28,847 bases of DNA from CAYWNA01 sp964459305 (GCA_964459305.1 CAYWNA010000169.1:1-28847), one strand, 5' to 3'; positions 1 through 8,128 are shown, counted from the stretch's first letter. Program-made: numbers and translations. Notes: generated by a model not told the origin, from the letters alone.

Positions 1-133
1 CGCTCGGATAAGGAAACATATCCAAAACGTACAGCTTCTGCCCTTTGGGCTCGTCCGGCGTTTTGAACGTCTGGCTGTCCTCCCAATACGATTGCCATTT
101 TGGTTCGATCTGATTGGGGTTGTAGCGTGGCAT
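1..133 (-). CDS. leuS: leucyl-tRNA synthetase, N-terminal fragment (cut by window edge)
   Basis: Class I aminoacyl-tRNA synthetase that charges tRNA-Leu in the cytoplasm. Reading the minus strand from the ATG at 133-131 gives a start MPRYNPNQIEPKWQSYWED followed by a segment ending LYVLDMFPYPS. The YNP..IEPKWQ.YW opening and the VLDMFPYPSG segment just before the HIGH motif are characteristic of bacterial LeuRS. Only the first 44 codons are in the window; the catalytic domain lies to the left. No strong Shine-Dalgarno is seen before the ATG, but the start agrees with the family N-terminus. Function is secure from the motif; nothing can be said about the rest of the protein. Confidence 0.9.
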   Translation of the reverse strand, partial: MPRYNPNQIEPKWQSYWEDSQTFKTPDEPKGQKLYVLDMFPYPS

Positions 134-351
134 GTCGGTTCGTTTCGGTCAGGGGTTTGTGTGCGTAAAGCGTTTTGGCATGGCGGGTTGCGGCGGCATC
201 GGTCGCGACGCGGGATTCAGAATTGTACAGGTTTCCCACGCTTTGACAAACGGCGAAACCGGAGGAGCCACTTGTGTCGTGAGTGTGTCTCGCGGGCTGA
301 TAAGACGGCCGGGTCGTTTGCCGGAAGATGACAACTCAGACGCCAATAAGA

Positions 352-816
352 CTAAGATTCCGTCTCATCACCTTCCTCCTCGTCGTTTTCTTCCATTTCT
401 TCGATGTAACGACGGAGGCGTTCGTTTTCGTCCCTGATGTCCTTCAATTTGAGCATGTTTTCGACACGCTTCAGTAGCTCGACTCGGTTCACCGGTTTGG
501 AGAGGAAGTCGTCGGTTCCGGCTTGGACAGCCCGTTCGATGTCGCCCAGCTCGTTCAAAGCCGTGACCATCAGTACCATAATACGGCTGGTCCGAGGGTC
601 GTCTTTGAGCTTCCTGCAGACTTCGAATCCGCTGAACTTCGGCATCATCACGTCGAGCAGGATCAGATCCGGCCGAAACGATTCGACTTTGTCCATCGTT
701 TCCTGCCCGTCGCCTGCCATCTCTACGTCGCAGTCGATCTCAGACAGGTAAGCCTCCAACAACTCACAGTTCGGTTGATTATCGTCAGCAATCAGGATTC
801 TGTTTTTCTGAGCCAT
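352..816 (-). CDS. single-domain response regulator (REC) with acidic coiled-coil tail
   Basis: Phosphoacceptor receiver protein of 154 residues. The acidic pocket D11-D12, phospho-acceptor D55 (in LILLDVMMP), T85 and K107 (in FLSKPV) are all present, so the domain should be phosphorylatable. There is no DNA-binding or enzymatic output domain. After the receiver (about 1-122) comes a charged helix, likely a coiled coil (123-143), ending in a run of Glu and Asp. I chose the ATG at 816 over the longer frame opening at 849 because REC domains start within a few residues of the first beta strand (RILIADD) and a GGGATCGGAA purine stretch precedes it. No histidine kinase is nearby, so its partner is unknown. 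It is divergent from the sigma factor gene. A role as a protein-protein signalling module is inference. Confidence 0.85.
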   Translation of the reverse strand: MAQKNRILIADDNQPNCELLEAYLSEIDCDVEMAGDGQETMDKVESFRPDLILLDVMMPKFSGFEVCRKLKDDPRTSRIMVLMVTALNELGDIERAVQAGTDDFLSKPVNRVELLKRVENMLKLKDIRDENERLRRYIEEMEENDEEEGDETES

Positions 817-1172
817 TTCCGATCCCAAGCGATTACGGTGCAGCGACAATCCGCCACGGGGCGGCCGATGCTGGAATTATAGTCGTTTTCGGCGTTTTGA
901 AGATAGGACAGACGGCGCCCCACGTCCCACGAGCCGTTGACCTATCTAAACAGGGCGTTGTGGAAACGCAACGTGCAAAGCCCCAATATCTAGATGTTCG
1001 CCAGCGTCCGACGGGCCGATTCGCGTCGAAAGTCCCTTCTGCAAAGGGATTTAGGACCTCAAGGCAGGCAACGCAGATGTTCCTGGCATACCACATGCAA
1101 GTACTTTTTGCCCACTCCTGTAGTGTCTTCGCCGACAACCATGGAACGCTCGTGCAGAGAAGGGGCAGTCAT
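817..1172. other. divergent intergenic region between response regulator and sigma factor
   Basis: This 356-nt stretch separates two divergent genes. A plus-strand reading frame continuous with the sigma factor is open from 897, but its 92 residues show no sigma-factor homology by eye and are rich in Arg, Gln, His and Ser, as in untranslated leader. I read it as promoter and leader rather than coding. Apart from the TATAAT at 876-881 (minus) no clear promoter was identified; the sigma factor promoter was not located. Confidence 0.5.
876..881 (-). promoter_or_regulatory. possible -10 box for the response regulator gene
   Basis: The minus strand reads TATAAT here, a perfect sigma-70 -10 hexamer, about 60 nt upstream of the response regulator ATG at 816. 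No good -35 hexamer is seen at 16-18 nt spacing, so this is only a candidate. Confidence 0.35.
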
Positions 1173-2840
1173 TTGACCAGCAACACGCGCAGACAGACAA
1201 AACAGAGCAGCCGCGGCACACAGGCGACCGCCGAACGCCGAACGTCGAGAAAGGGCCAGAACAATGGAATCGGGCTCAACGGCGCAAAGAAACGGGGCGG
1301 ACGGCCGCGAAAGGGCGCAGTGCCGTTCGAGGACTCCCTCGTCGATGAACTCGAAGGCGCCCAACCCGATGATCTCGTGCCGGCGGACGAAGAGGACCTC
1401 ACGCCCACATCCTACGCGAAACGGGCTGGGGTCTGGGCTCCAACCGACGATCCCGTTCGGATGTATCTGATGCAGATGGGGCAGATCCCCATGCTGAACC
1501 GTGCGGAGGAGATTGACGCAGCCAAAGAGATCGAGAGCACGCGAACGCGATATCGCCACAGTATGCTGGCGACGGATTTCTCGCTGCAGGGCGCCATCAA
1601 CATCCTAGAGCAGATTCGCGACGGCGAGTTGCGGTTGGATCGCACCGTCGAGGTGTCCGTCACCAACACGGCGGAAAAGAAACGCACCCTGCGACGGCTC
1701 GGACCCAACCTGAAGACGCTGAAGCACCTGGTCCGCCAGAACCGCCGAGATTTCCGTATCGCCATCAGCAACAAACATCCGATGAAGATGCGGCGAGCCG
1801 CGTGGGCGTCGCTGGTCCGGCGCCGCGGTCGAGCGGTCCGTTTGGTCGAGGAAATGAACCTGCGAACAAACCGTTTGCAGCCCCTGTTCGCCAATCTCAT
1901 GGAAATCTCCGAACGAATGGACGCTCTGCAAGTGCAGATCCACGGGGCCGAGCAAAATGGCGAATGCGACGGAAGGACACTTGATGAGCTGCGCGAAGAA
2001 CTTCGCCTCCTGATGCGGCTCACGTTCGAAAGTCCAGCCACGCTGCGGCGGCGCGTTCGCAGAACCACCGAACACCGCAGCCAATACGACGCCGCGAAGC
2101 GAGACCTTTCTGCCGGGAATCTCCGCTTGGTGGTATCGATCGCCAAGAAATACCGTAATCGAGGGCTAGGATTCCTGGACTTAATCCAAGAAGGCAACGC
2201 CGGACTGATGCGCGCCGTGGACAAGTTCGAACACGCCCGCGGCTACAAGTTCTCGACGTACGCCACATGGTGGATACGACAAGCCATTACCCGTGCCATC
2301 GCGGATCAGAGCCGCACGATCCGCGTGCCCGTACACATGATCGACACGATGAGCAGAGTGCGCAACGTGACTCGCGAACTGGTGCAGGAATTGGGACGTG
2401 AACCGATCCCGGAAGAGATAGCGGTTCGTGCCGGACTGCCGCTCGAGGACACGAAATGCATCATGAAGATGTCACGACAGCCGTTGTCCTTGGATCAGCC
2501 GGTCAGCGACCACGACGAGAGCTATTTCGGCGAGTTTCTCGAAGACCACCGCAAGGACGATCCGCTGTATGAGGCCAATCGCGAAGCGCTGAAGAACCGG
2601 ATCGAAGAGGCAATGCAGGAATTGAACTACCGCGAGCGTGAAATCCTGCGGATGCGATTCGGTTTGGCGGACGGATACTCGTATACGCTAGAGGAAGTAG
2701 GCAAAGTCTTCTCCGTCACTCGCGAACGCGTCCGACAGATCGAATCGAAAGCCGTGCGAAAGTTACAGCAACCCTACCGAGCCCGGCATTTGGCCAGTTT
2801 CGTGGACGCCGAAATCCTGCCACCTGCCGACTCGCTTTAA
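1173..2840 (+). CDS. rpoD: RNA polymerase sigma-70 family factor, RpoD-like
   Basis: Primary-type sigma factor directing core RNA polymerase to promoters. From the TTG at 1173 the product is 555 residues. Region 1.2 is DPVRMYLMQMGQIPML (from about 93). A poorly conserved, Arg-rich spacer of roughly 190 residues follows. Region 2 (about 316-389) carries NLRLVVSIAKKYRNRGL, FLDLIQEGN, the YKFSTYATWWIRQAI core of 2.3/2.4 and RTIRVPVHM. Region 3 follows, and region 4 (about 486-535) has YREREILRMRFGL and the helix-turn-helix ending VTRERVRQIESKA. The TTG start is preferred over the ATG at 897 because AAGGGG lies 7 nt upstream and the extra 92 residues look non-coding. Regions 1.2, 2, 3 and 4 together argue for an RpoD/group 1-2 factor rather than an ECF. 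Whether it is the sole housekeeping sigma cannot be told from one window. Confidence 0.88.
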   Translation: MTSNTRRQTKQSSRGTQATAERRTSRKGQNNGIGLNGAKKRGGRPRKGAVPFEDSLVDELEGAQPDDLVPADEEDLTPTSYAKRAGVWAPTDDPVRMYLMQMGQIPMLNRAEEIDAAKEIESTRTRYRHSMLATDFSLQGAINILEQIRDGELRLDRTVEVSVTNTAEKKRTLRRLGPNLKTLKHLVRQNRRDFRIAISNKHPMKMRRAAWASLVRRRGRAVRLVEEMNLRTNRLQPLFANLMEISERMDALQVQIHGAEQNGECDGRTLDELREELRLLMRLTFESPATLRRRVRRTTEHRSQYDAAKRDLSAGNLRLVVSIAKKYRNRGLGFLDLIQEGNAGLMRAVDKFEHARGYKFSTYATWWIRQAITRAIADQSRTIRVPVHMIDTMSRVRNVTRELVQELGREPIPEEIAVRAGLPLEDTKCIMKMSRQPLSLDQPVSDHDESYFGEFLEDHRKDDPLYEANREALKNRIEEAMQELNYREREILRMRFGLADGYSYTLEEVGKVFSVTRERVRQIESKAVRKLQQPYRARHLASFVDAEILPPADSL

Positions 2841-2880
2841 GAACGAAGAGGTGTCCGGGAATTCGGACGGCCCAGAATTT

Positions 2881-2914
2881 CTGTAGGGAACGGCACGGAG
2901 ACCGTTCCCTACAG
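2881..2914. repeat. perfect 13-bp inverted repeat with 8-nt loop
   Basis: CTGTAGGGAACGG (2881-2893), loop CACGGAGA, then the exact reverse complement (2902-2914). It lies between the convergent ends of the sigma factor and the SDR gene, so it could work as a bidirectional transcription stop, although no T-tract follows. A shorter GTCCG / CGGAC palindrome sits just upstream (2853-2868). Similar GGGAACGG palindromes occur as scattered repeats in planctomycetes (general recollection, not checked). Confidence 0.7.
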
Positions 2915-2934
2915 CCACACCTTCAGATGCGTCG

Positions 2935-3744
2935 CTATGAATGCATCACTTGCCCACCATCGACGTTGATGGTCTGGCCGGTGATGTTCTCGGCGTTGGG
3001 CGAGGCGAGGAACACTGCGACGGCTGCGATGTCCTCGGGCGTCTGCCAACGTCCCAGCGGCGACACGCGGCCTATTTTCCCCTCGGCCCATTCGTCGTAG
3101 GACTGCCGCCTGTCCTCCGGCTGCATGTCGTGCCATGCCTGCCAGACCGAGCGGTTCAGGGGCGTCTTGATCATCCCCGGCGATATCGTGTTAACACGAA
3201 TGTTGTACGGGGCCAAGTCTTTGGCAGCACACTGACCGAAATTGACGACCGCCGCCTTCGCGGCACTATACGGCGGATCGGTCTGCGATCCGATTTGTGC
3301 CGCGATCGAGGCGAAGAACAAGAAAGTACCTCGGCGGGCCTTGACCATGGACGGCGAAAAAGCGTGGGCGGCATGGACCGGCGCCATGATGTTGACGCGC
3401 AGAACCCGGTCCCAGTCTGCCGGCTCCAAATTCCAGAATGGGAAACCGTACTTACCCGAACCCACTCCCGCGGCGACAACCACGTGGTCGCAGCGACCGA
3501 ATGTACCGACCACGGATTCTGCAACCTGCCCAACCGCAGTGTAGTTCGCTGCGTCGGCGACCGATGCGACGCTTCGGACAGCGAAATCACATTCGATCTG
3601 GCCAGCCAGTTCCCGTACAGATGCGTCGATATCCACCAGAACGACGTTGACTTTTTCGCGTGCAAATGCCACCGCAATAGCACGGCCAATCCCACTGGCC
3701 GATCCGATCACGACCGCGACTTCACCGGCAAGTTGCAAATCCAT
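2935..3744 (-). CDS. short-chain dehydrogenase/reductase (SDR)
   Basis: NAD(P)-dependent oxidoreductase of the classical SDR family, 269 residues. The cofactor motif is G14-SAS-G18-I-G20. D38-I-D40 at the end of the second strand suggests preference for NAD over NADP. The catalytic residues are S146 (FFASIAA), Y159 and K163 (YSAAK), with N118 (VNIM) as the fourth member. The C-terminus VDGGQ is the usual SDR ending. The expected NNAG motif is replaced by AAGVG (91-95), and the first motif begins with G rather than T. The ATG at 3744 has AAGGAG 9 nt upstream. It is divergent from xylA across about 220 nt, which suggests a linked role in sugar or polyol metabolism; the substrate is unknown. Family assignment is firm, specificity is not. 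Confidence 0.9.
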   Translation of the reverse strand: MDLQLAGEVAVVIGSASGIGRAIAVAFAREKVNVVLVDIDASVRELAGQIECDFAVRSVASVADAANYTAVGQVAESVVGTFGRCDHVVVAAGVGSGKYGFPFWNLEPADWDRVLRVNIMAPVHAAHAFSPSMVKARRGTFLFFASIAAQIGSQTDPPYSAAKAAVVNFGQCAAKDLAPYNIRVNTISPGMIKTPLNRSVWQAWHDMQPEDRRQSYDEWAEGKIGRVSPLGRWQTPEDIAAVAVFLASPNAENITGQTINVDGGQVMHS

Positions 3745-3855
3745 GACGATAGACTCCTTGGTTCAAGAATCGATATTCTGAAACATCTGACAGCAACAGG
3801 AAACCCGCAGTCCGAGGAGATCCGTCGGCGTCTGCCATTAGGAGCCTCTCCATGC

Positions 3856-3902
3856 TTGCCGTAGGCCCCTGAATCTGCGATATTTTGTGGCAAGCACCAC
3901 AA
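3856..3902 (+). promoter_or_regulatory. candidate xylA promoter with overlapping operator-like palindrome
   Basis: TTGCCG (3856-3861), a 17-nt spacer and GATATT (3879-3884) form a moderate sigma-70 promoter, with four of six matches in each box. Directly abutting the -10 is TTGTGG-CAAGCA-CCACAA (3885-3902), a 6-bp dyad with a 6-nt centre that would cover the transcription start. A repressor operator is often placed this way. Start would be near 3891, leaving a leader of about 78 nt before the xylA ATG. Both calls are by eye. Confidence 0.35.
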
Positions 3903-3968
3903 TTGGTCGTTCGCAGGCCTCGTCGGCACTTTGAAAGCGTGCCCCTCGTAACGAAAGTGAGAATATAC

Positions 3969-5279
3969 ATGTCTGGATTCCCTGATGTCGGAAGAATCGG
4001 GTACGAAGGTCCTGAATCCAAGAACCCCTTGGCGTTCCGCTGGTACAACGAAGACGAGGTGGTCGAAGGCAAGACGATGAAGGAGCATTTCCGCTTTAGC
4101 GTCGTCTATTGGCACACATTCCGTGGTACGGGCGCGGATCCGTTCGGCCCGGGAACCATGGATCGGCCGTGGGAAGACGGCACGGATTCTGTGGAAAACG
4201 CCAAGAACCGGGTCCGGGTCGCGTTCGAGTTCACCGAGAAACTCGGCGCGCCGTACTACGCCTTCCACGATCGCGACGTGGCCCCCGAGGGCGATACACT
4301 GGCCGAGAGCAACCAGAACCTGGACGAGGTCGTCAAGGTAATGAAGGAGGAGCAGGATCGCAGCGGCGTCAAGCTGCTGTGGGGTACGGCCAACCTGTTT
4401 AGCAACCCCCGCTACATGCACGGCGCGTCGACTAGCTGCAACGCCGATGCCTTCGCATTTGCCGCCGCGCAAGTGAAGAAGTGCCTGGAAGTGACCAGGG
4501 AACTGGGCGGCGTGAACTACGTTTTCTGGGGCGGTCGCGAGGGCTACCAGAATTTGTTGAATACGGACATGAAGCGTGAATTGGATCACATGGGACGATT
4601 CATGCACATGGCCGTCGACTACGCCAAGGAGATCGGCTTTACCGGGCAGTTCCTCATCGAACCGAAACCCAAGGAACCGACCAAGCACCAGTACGATTCC
4701 GATGCTGCGGCCTGCGTCAATTTTCTGCGGGCCTATGACCTGCTGGACCACTTCAAGTTGAACATCGAGACCAACCACGCCACGCTGGCCGGTCATACCA
4801 TGATGCACGACTTGGACTACGCCGCCCACCAAGGAGCATTGGGCTCGATCGACGCCAACACGGGCGACTTGATGTTGGGGTGGGATACCGATCAATTCCC
4901 CACCAACTACTACCTGACGGCAGAGATCATGCTGATTCTCTTGAAGTACGGCGGGCTCAACCCTGGTGGAGTGAATTTTGATGCTAAGGTTCGCCGCGAG
5001 AGCTTCGAGCCAATCGACTTGTTCTACGCCCACATCGGCGGCATGGATACATTCGCCCGCGGCCTGAAGATCGCTGCGGCGATCCGGGCCGACGGCGAAT
5101 TGGACGGGTTCGTCAAGGACCGTTATGGCAGTTGGGATTCCGGCATTGGCGCGGACATCGAATCCGGTAGCGCCGATTTCGAGTCCTTGGAAGCCTATAT
5201 GCTCGATAAAGGCGAAATCGCCCCGAACCAGAGCGGTCGACAGGAGATGCTGGAAAACGTGTTCAACCGGTACATCTAA
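3969..5279 (+). CDS. xylA: xylose isomerase
   Basis: Interconverts D-xylose and D-xylulose (and glucose/fructose), cytoplasmic, metal-dependent TIM barrel. From the ATG at 3969 the protein is 436 residues, the usual class II length. Active-site residues follow the E. coli enzyme with a constant offset of one: H100 and D103 (FHDRD), E231 and K233 (EPKPKEP), E267 and H270 (NIETNHATLAGH), D295 (SIDANTGD), D306 and D308 (GWDTDQF) and D338 (NFDAK). All metal ligands and the catalytic His are therefore present and the enzyme should be active. The frame is open back to 3885, but that would put the start inside the promoter/operator region, and MSGFPDV fits the family N-terminus. The ribosome site is weak. 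First gene of a probable run with the next two genes (79 and 37 nt gaps). Confidence 0.96.
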   Translation: MSGFPDVGRIGYEGPESKNPLAFRWYNEDEVVEGKTMKEHFRFSVVYWHTFRGTGADPFGPGTMDRPWEDGTDSVENAKNRVRVAFEFTEKLGAPYYAFHDRDVAPEGDTLAESNQNLDEVVKVMKEEQDRSGVKLLWGTANLFSNPRYMHGASTSCNADAFAFAAAQVKKCLEVTRELGGVNYVFWGGREGYQNLLNTDMKRELDHMGRFMHMAVDYAKEIGFTGQFLIEPKPKEPTKHQYDSDAAACVNFLRAYDLLDHFKLNIETNHATLAGHTMMHDLDYAAHQGALGSIDANTGDLMLGWDTDQFPTNYYLTAEIMLILLKYGGLNPGGVNFDAKVRRESFEPIDLFYAHIGGMDTFARGLKIAAAIRADGELDGFVKDRYGSWDSGIGADIESGSADFESLEAYMLDKGEIAPNQSGRQEMLENVFNRYI

Positions 5280-5358
5280 CGTGCAGTCAGGCTGCTTTTT
5301 CGAGTCCCTCTTCCTTCCGACAGATTCTTGCAACGTGCGCTAGCAAAGGAACGAACCA

Positions 5359-6375
5359 ATGGCCAGTAACAATCCTTCTGTCATCTTGAGTGGTTTTGCC
5401 GACGAGGCCGCCAATCAGAAAACGGCGGTACAGCAGTTCTGTGCGTTTGCCGCCCTGGGGATGCAATACTACACGATTCGATTCATCGATGCCGGCAACG
5501 GCGTCAAGAACGTGATGCAACTGACCAAGGCGGAGATCAGCAAGATACGTCATCTGGAAGACGAATACGGCTTGAACGTGTCGTCCATCGGTTCCCCGAT
5601 TGGCAAGGTCAAGCTGCTGGATGTTGACGACGGGACCCACAACAAATACATCCCGTTCAACAAGTATCTGCAGAAGGATGTCAAAAAGGCGTGCGAAATG
5701 GCGCACGCCTTCGAGACGAAATTGATTCGCGGATTTTCGTTCTATCATCCGCGCGGCACCGACGCACGGGAACACCTGCCTCAGGTCGTCGACCAGCTTG
5801 GACAGATCGCGGAAATGTGTCACCGCAGCGATTTGATCTTCGGACTGGAAGTCGAGGCGAACCTGGTTGGGCACACCGGCGACTTGCTGGCCGAGCTCTA
5901 TCGCCAGGTGAATCATCCAGCATTGATGCTGATCTTCGACGGAGCCAATGTCGTGACTCTCGGCTACTCGGCCGACGAAGTGTTTCAGCAGTACGCCGCG
6001 ATGAAGCCCGGCCTCGGCTGGCTGCACATCAAGGACTACCGGCATCCGAATCCGGGCAAGAAAACGGACCACGTGGATGAGGAGGCATTGAAGCATTTCG
6101 TGCCGGCGGACCTAGGTCACACCGGCCACGAAGCGATTTTTCGTGATTTGCGCGATCTGATTCCCAAACTGGAACGCAAGCTAAAGAAACGCGGCGTTCC
6201 CGGCGTGTTCCTGGATCTGGAGCCGCACGTCAAAGGCGGCGGCCAATTCGGCGGTTTCAGCGGTCCTGACGGACTGGGTGTTGCCCTTCGCTCACTGTGC
6301 CGGTCACTAGACTACGTGGACATCGACTATCACCTGCGAGACTTCGACGACATCAAAGCCGTCCGCGGGTTGTGA
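5359..6375 (+). CDS. TIM-barrel sugar phosphate isomerase/epimerase family protein
   Basis: AP-endonuclease-2-like TIM barrel (xylose isomerase-like superfamily), 338 residues, cytoplasmic with no signal peptide. Likely metal ligands in barrel-strand motifs are E164 or E166 (FGLEVEAN), D194 (IFDGANV), H223 (WLHIKDY) and E288 (LDLEPH). Family members isomerise or epimerise keto-sugars or inositol derivatives. AAAGGA lies 7 nt before the ATG. It is 79 nt downstream of xylA and 37 nt upstream of the RraA-like gene, all on the same strand, which suggests co-transcription and a shared sugar pathway. The ending after about 300 (GGFSGPDGLGVALRSL) differs from the short epimerases. Exact substrate unknown. 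Confidence 0.85.
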   Translation: MASNNPSVILSGFADEAANQKTAVQQFCAFAALGMQYYTIRFIDAGNGVKNVMQLTKAEISKIRHLEDEYGLNVSSIGSPIGKVKLLDVDDGTHNKYIPFNKYLQKDVKKACEMAHAFETKLIRGFSFYHPRGTDAREHLPQVVDQLGQIAEMCHRSDLIFGLEVEANLVGHTGDLLAELYRQVNHPALMLIFDGANVVTLGYSADEVFQQYAAMKPGLGWLHIKDYRHPNPGKKTDHVDEEALKHFVPADLGHTGHEAIFRDLRDLIPKLERKLKKRGVPGVFLDLEPHVKGGGQFGGFSGPDGLGVALRSLCRSLDYVDIDYHLRDFDDIKAVRGL

Positions 6376-6412
6376 TCTGGTGCCCGTCCAACTAGATCGG
6401 AGTCGGGTTGAC

Positions 6413-7141
6413 ATGACGCTATCATCCGAAACGCTCGCAAAACTCGCGGAATTCGATACGCCGACCATCTGCAACATCATCGAGCTGTTTGACGTTCGCC
6501 CACGCAATCGTGGCTACATGGATCAGCGGATTCGATGCAATTTCCCCGAACTGCCGCCGATGGTCGGTTTTGCCGCCACGGCGTCGTTCCGTTCCGACGC
6601 TCCGCCGATAGGTGGGGATGCATACGGAACCATCGAAACGCAGCTTGGGCAGTTCGAGCAATTTCCTGGACCACCCGTGGTCGTGTTTGAAGACCTCGAC
6701 GATCCGCCGGTCGCGGCCGTGTTTGGCGAAGTGATGTGCTCAACCTACAAGGCATTCGGCTCGGCAGGGCTCGTTACCAACGGCGGGGGGCGCGACTTGG
6801 ATCAAGTGCGCGCTTTGAAGTACCCGGTGTTCACGGGCTCGACGATCCCGGCACACGCCTACTGTCACATTCTGCACATCGGGTCGCCGGTGCGAGTTGG
6901 TGGACTGACGGTTCGTCAAGGCGACTTGCTTCATGGCGACTCCAACGGCGTGACTAGCATTCCGCCGGAAATCGCTGCCGAGGTGGCGGACATTGGCGAC
7001 GAGTTCGTGGCGTCCGAGGAGGTTATCCTCGACTACGTGAAGTCGCCCGGCGAAAAAAGCATCGCCAGGTTCACCGAGTTGCGCGAAGAGCACGTCGCGA
7101 TGGTGTCAAAACTGCGCGACCGCATTTCCCGAAGTCGGTGA
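6413..7141 (+). CDS. RraA-like / 4-hydroxy-4-methyl-2-oxoglutarate aldolase family protein
   Basis: Member of the RraA fold family, which includes class II HMG/CHA pyruvate aldolases, oxaloacetate decarboxylases and the RNase E inhibitor RraA. It has 242 residues from the ATG at 6413. The start LAKLAEFDTPTICNIIELF matches the family opening. Around the active site are G105, then GLVTNGGGRDLDQV with R127-D128, corresponding to the G-x(~20)-R-D signature, and the C-terminal GDLLHGDSNGVTSIP, where aldolases have GD..V.D.DGV. No RNase E is present to suggest the regulatory role, and its place after xylA and the epimerase favours a carbon-metabolism enzyme cleaving a keto acid. I chose ATG 6413 over GTG 6380 because GGAG precedes it and the family begins there. 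Confidence 0.82.
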   Translation: MTLSSETLAKLAEFDTPTICNIIELFDVRPRNRGYMDQRIRCNFPELPPMVGFAATASFRSDAPPIGGDAYGTIETQLGQFEQFPGPPVVVFEDLDDPPVAAVFGEVMCSTYKAFGSAGLVTNGGGRDLDQVRALKYPVFTGSTIPAHAYCHILHIGSPVRVGGLTVRQGDLLHGDSNGVTSIPPEIAAEVADIGDEFVASEEVILDYVKSPGEKSIARFTELREEHVAMVSKLRDRISRSR

Positions 7142-7174
7142 CCGGGATCATTGGTGCGCAGGAAGGGGTTTGTA

Positions 7175-7194
7175 GCTGGATTCGCAAGAATTCA
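7175..7194 (+). repeat. 20-nt dispersed motif, copy 1
   Basis: GCTGGATTCGCAAGAATTCA, in the 66-nt gap between two convergent genes. A relative with 17 of 20 identical bases lies at 19867-19886 in an unrelated gap. Both are followed by further AATTC-like half-sites. Possibly part of a scattered intergenic repeat; two copies in one window is weak proof. Confidence 0.3.
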
Positions 7195-7207
7195 GACGAA
7201 TTACGCC

Positions 7208-7948
7208 CTAGCCCCCAAACAGCAGTTTCATAAGGTCCTTCGTGCGCAACGGGCGGGTACTGATGAAGGTTTCTCCGGCCTCGTAGCCGGCTGCTGCGCC
7301 CGCGATCAGGGCGGCCCCGCGTATGCGGTCGAACACGTACTCTTTGGCGGGCGGAAACTGCGTCTTGTAGGCCCGGATCGCCGCTAGTTTGGTTTCAAGC
7401 ATGTCGCCGATATCAACGGTGAACTGCGTGGGGTAGGCGTGTAACGTCACCGGCTCAAACGCCAAACGGTAGTACAACTGCACCGATATCACATGCACCG
7501 GCAAACCGTCGAAATGTTCGTCCCATTTCGACAACCGCGAATAAAAGATCGCAGCATCGGTAATCTGCATGGCCTGCCAATGATCGGGCGAAGCCATCGG
7601 CGTCTTGTCGCCAAAGCCGATGATCACCGAGGGACGGTACTTTCGGAATTCCTTTGCCAAGGCTACGCGAGCCTCGAACGTATCGAACAGCCGCCGATTC
7701 GGCAGTTCCAGTGTCACCCGCTTGTGCATGCCGAGAATCTCGGCCGCCTTTTGCGCTTCCTCCAGACGCACGTGCGGTCCGGGCGAGTTGGGCGTCGGCT
7801 CGCCATCGGTCAAATCGATGATGCCGACCCTATAGCCTTGCTGAACTAAGCGGGCCAAAGTACCACCGCAAGCAATTTCCGCATCGTCGGGATGCGCGCC
7901 GACCGCGATGACATCCAATTGAGGGTATTGTTCGCTATTCTCCGTCAC
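7208..7948 (-). CDS. PIG-L / LmbE family N-deacetylase (BshB1-like)
   Basis: Zinc-dependent de-N-acetylase, 246 residues. The AHPDD motif (A18, H19, D21, D22) and a later zinc histidine, H123 in SPDHWQAM, are present. The stretch IIDLTDGEP..., then RLEEAQKAAEILGM resembles BshB1, which deacetylates GlcNAc-malate in bacillithiol synthesis. Members of the same family also act on other GlcNAc conjugates, and no other bsh gene is in the window, so the symbol is left empty. The GTG at 7948 is preferred over the frame opening at 7984 because GAGG lies 7 nt upstream and the domain begins shortly after (LDVIAVGAHPDD). It is divergent from the 2-hydroxyacid dehydrogenase with a 180-nt gap and convergent with the RraA-like gene. 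Confidence 0.87.
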   Translation of the reverse strand: MTENSEQYPQLDVIAVGAHPDDAEIACGGTLARLVQQGYRVGIIDLTDGEPTPNSPGPHVRLEEAQKAAEILGMHKRVTLELPNRRLFDTFEARVALAKEFRKYRPSVIIGFGDKTPMASPDHWQAMQITDAAIFYSRLSKWDEHFDGLPVHVISVQLYYRLAFEPVTLHAYPTQFTVDIGDMLETKLAAIRAYKTQFPPAKEYVFDRIRGAALIAGAAAGYEAGETFISTRPLRTKDLMKLLFGG

Positions 7949-8020
7949 TATCGTACCTCGTCGGTATTTCAGACTTGTCCACAACGCTCGATTCGATCAT
8001 GGGATTGTAGGGAAAACGAG

Positions 8021-8043
8021 CCGACCGAGAAAGGCTCGGTCGG
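8021..8043. repeat. 9-bp perfect hairpin in divergent promoter region
   Basis: CCGACCGAG, loop AAAGG, then CTCGGTCGG. An outer GGATT / AATCC pair lies on either side. It sits 86 nt before the start of the hydroxyacid dehydrogenase gene and on the leader side of both divergent genes. It could be a leader structure or a scattered palindrome; there is no T-tract. Confidence 0.45.
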
Positions 8044-8128
8044 TTGTAATCCGTTCGTGAAGACGTTAGAACAGGCCACAAGATGTTACTGTCTTGGTCT
8101 TCACTACTCACTAACACCACACAAACAG

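Noticed and set aside
1412..2224. 270-codon minus-strand frame inside the sigma factor gene
   Set aside because: Arg/Ser-rich shadow of the sigma factor coding sequence; no domain or ribosome site.
3708..5333. 541-codon open frame on the minus strand opposite xylA
   Set aside because: It mirrors xylA codon bias; xylA has every catalytic residue, and the antisense product has no recognisable motif and overlaps the SDR start.
5287..6096. 269-codon minus-strand frame opposite the isomerase/epimerase gene
   Set aside because: Shadow frame in a G/C-ending codon genome; the plus-strand product has clear TIM-barrel motifs.
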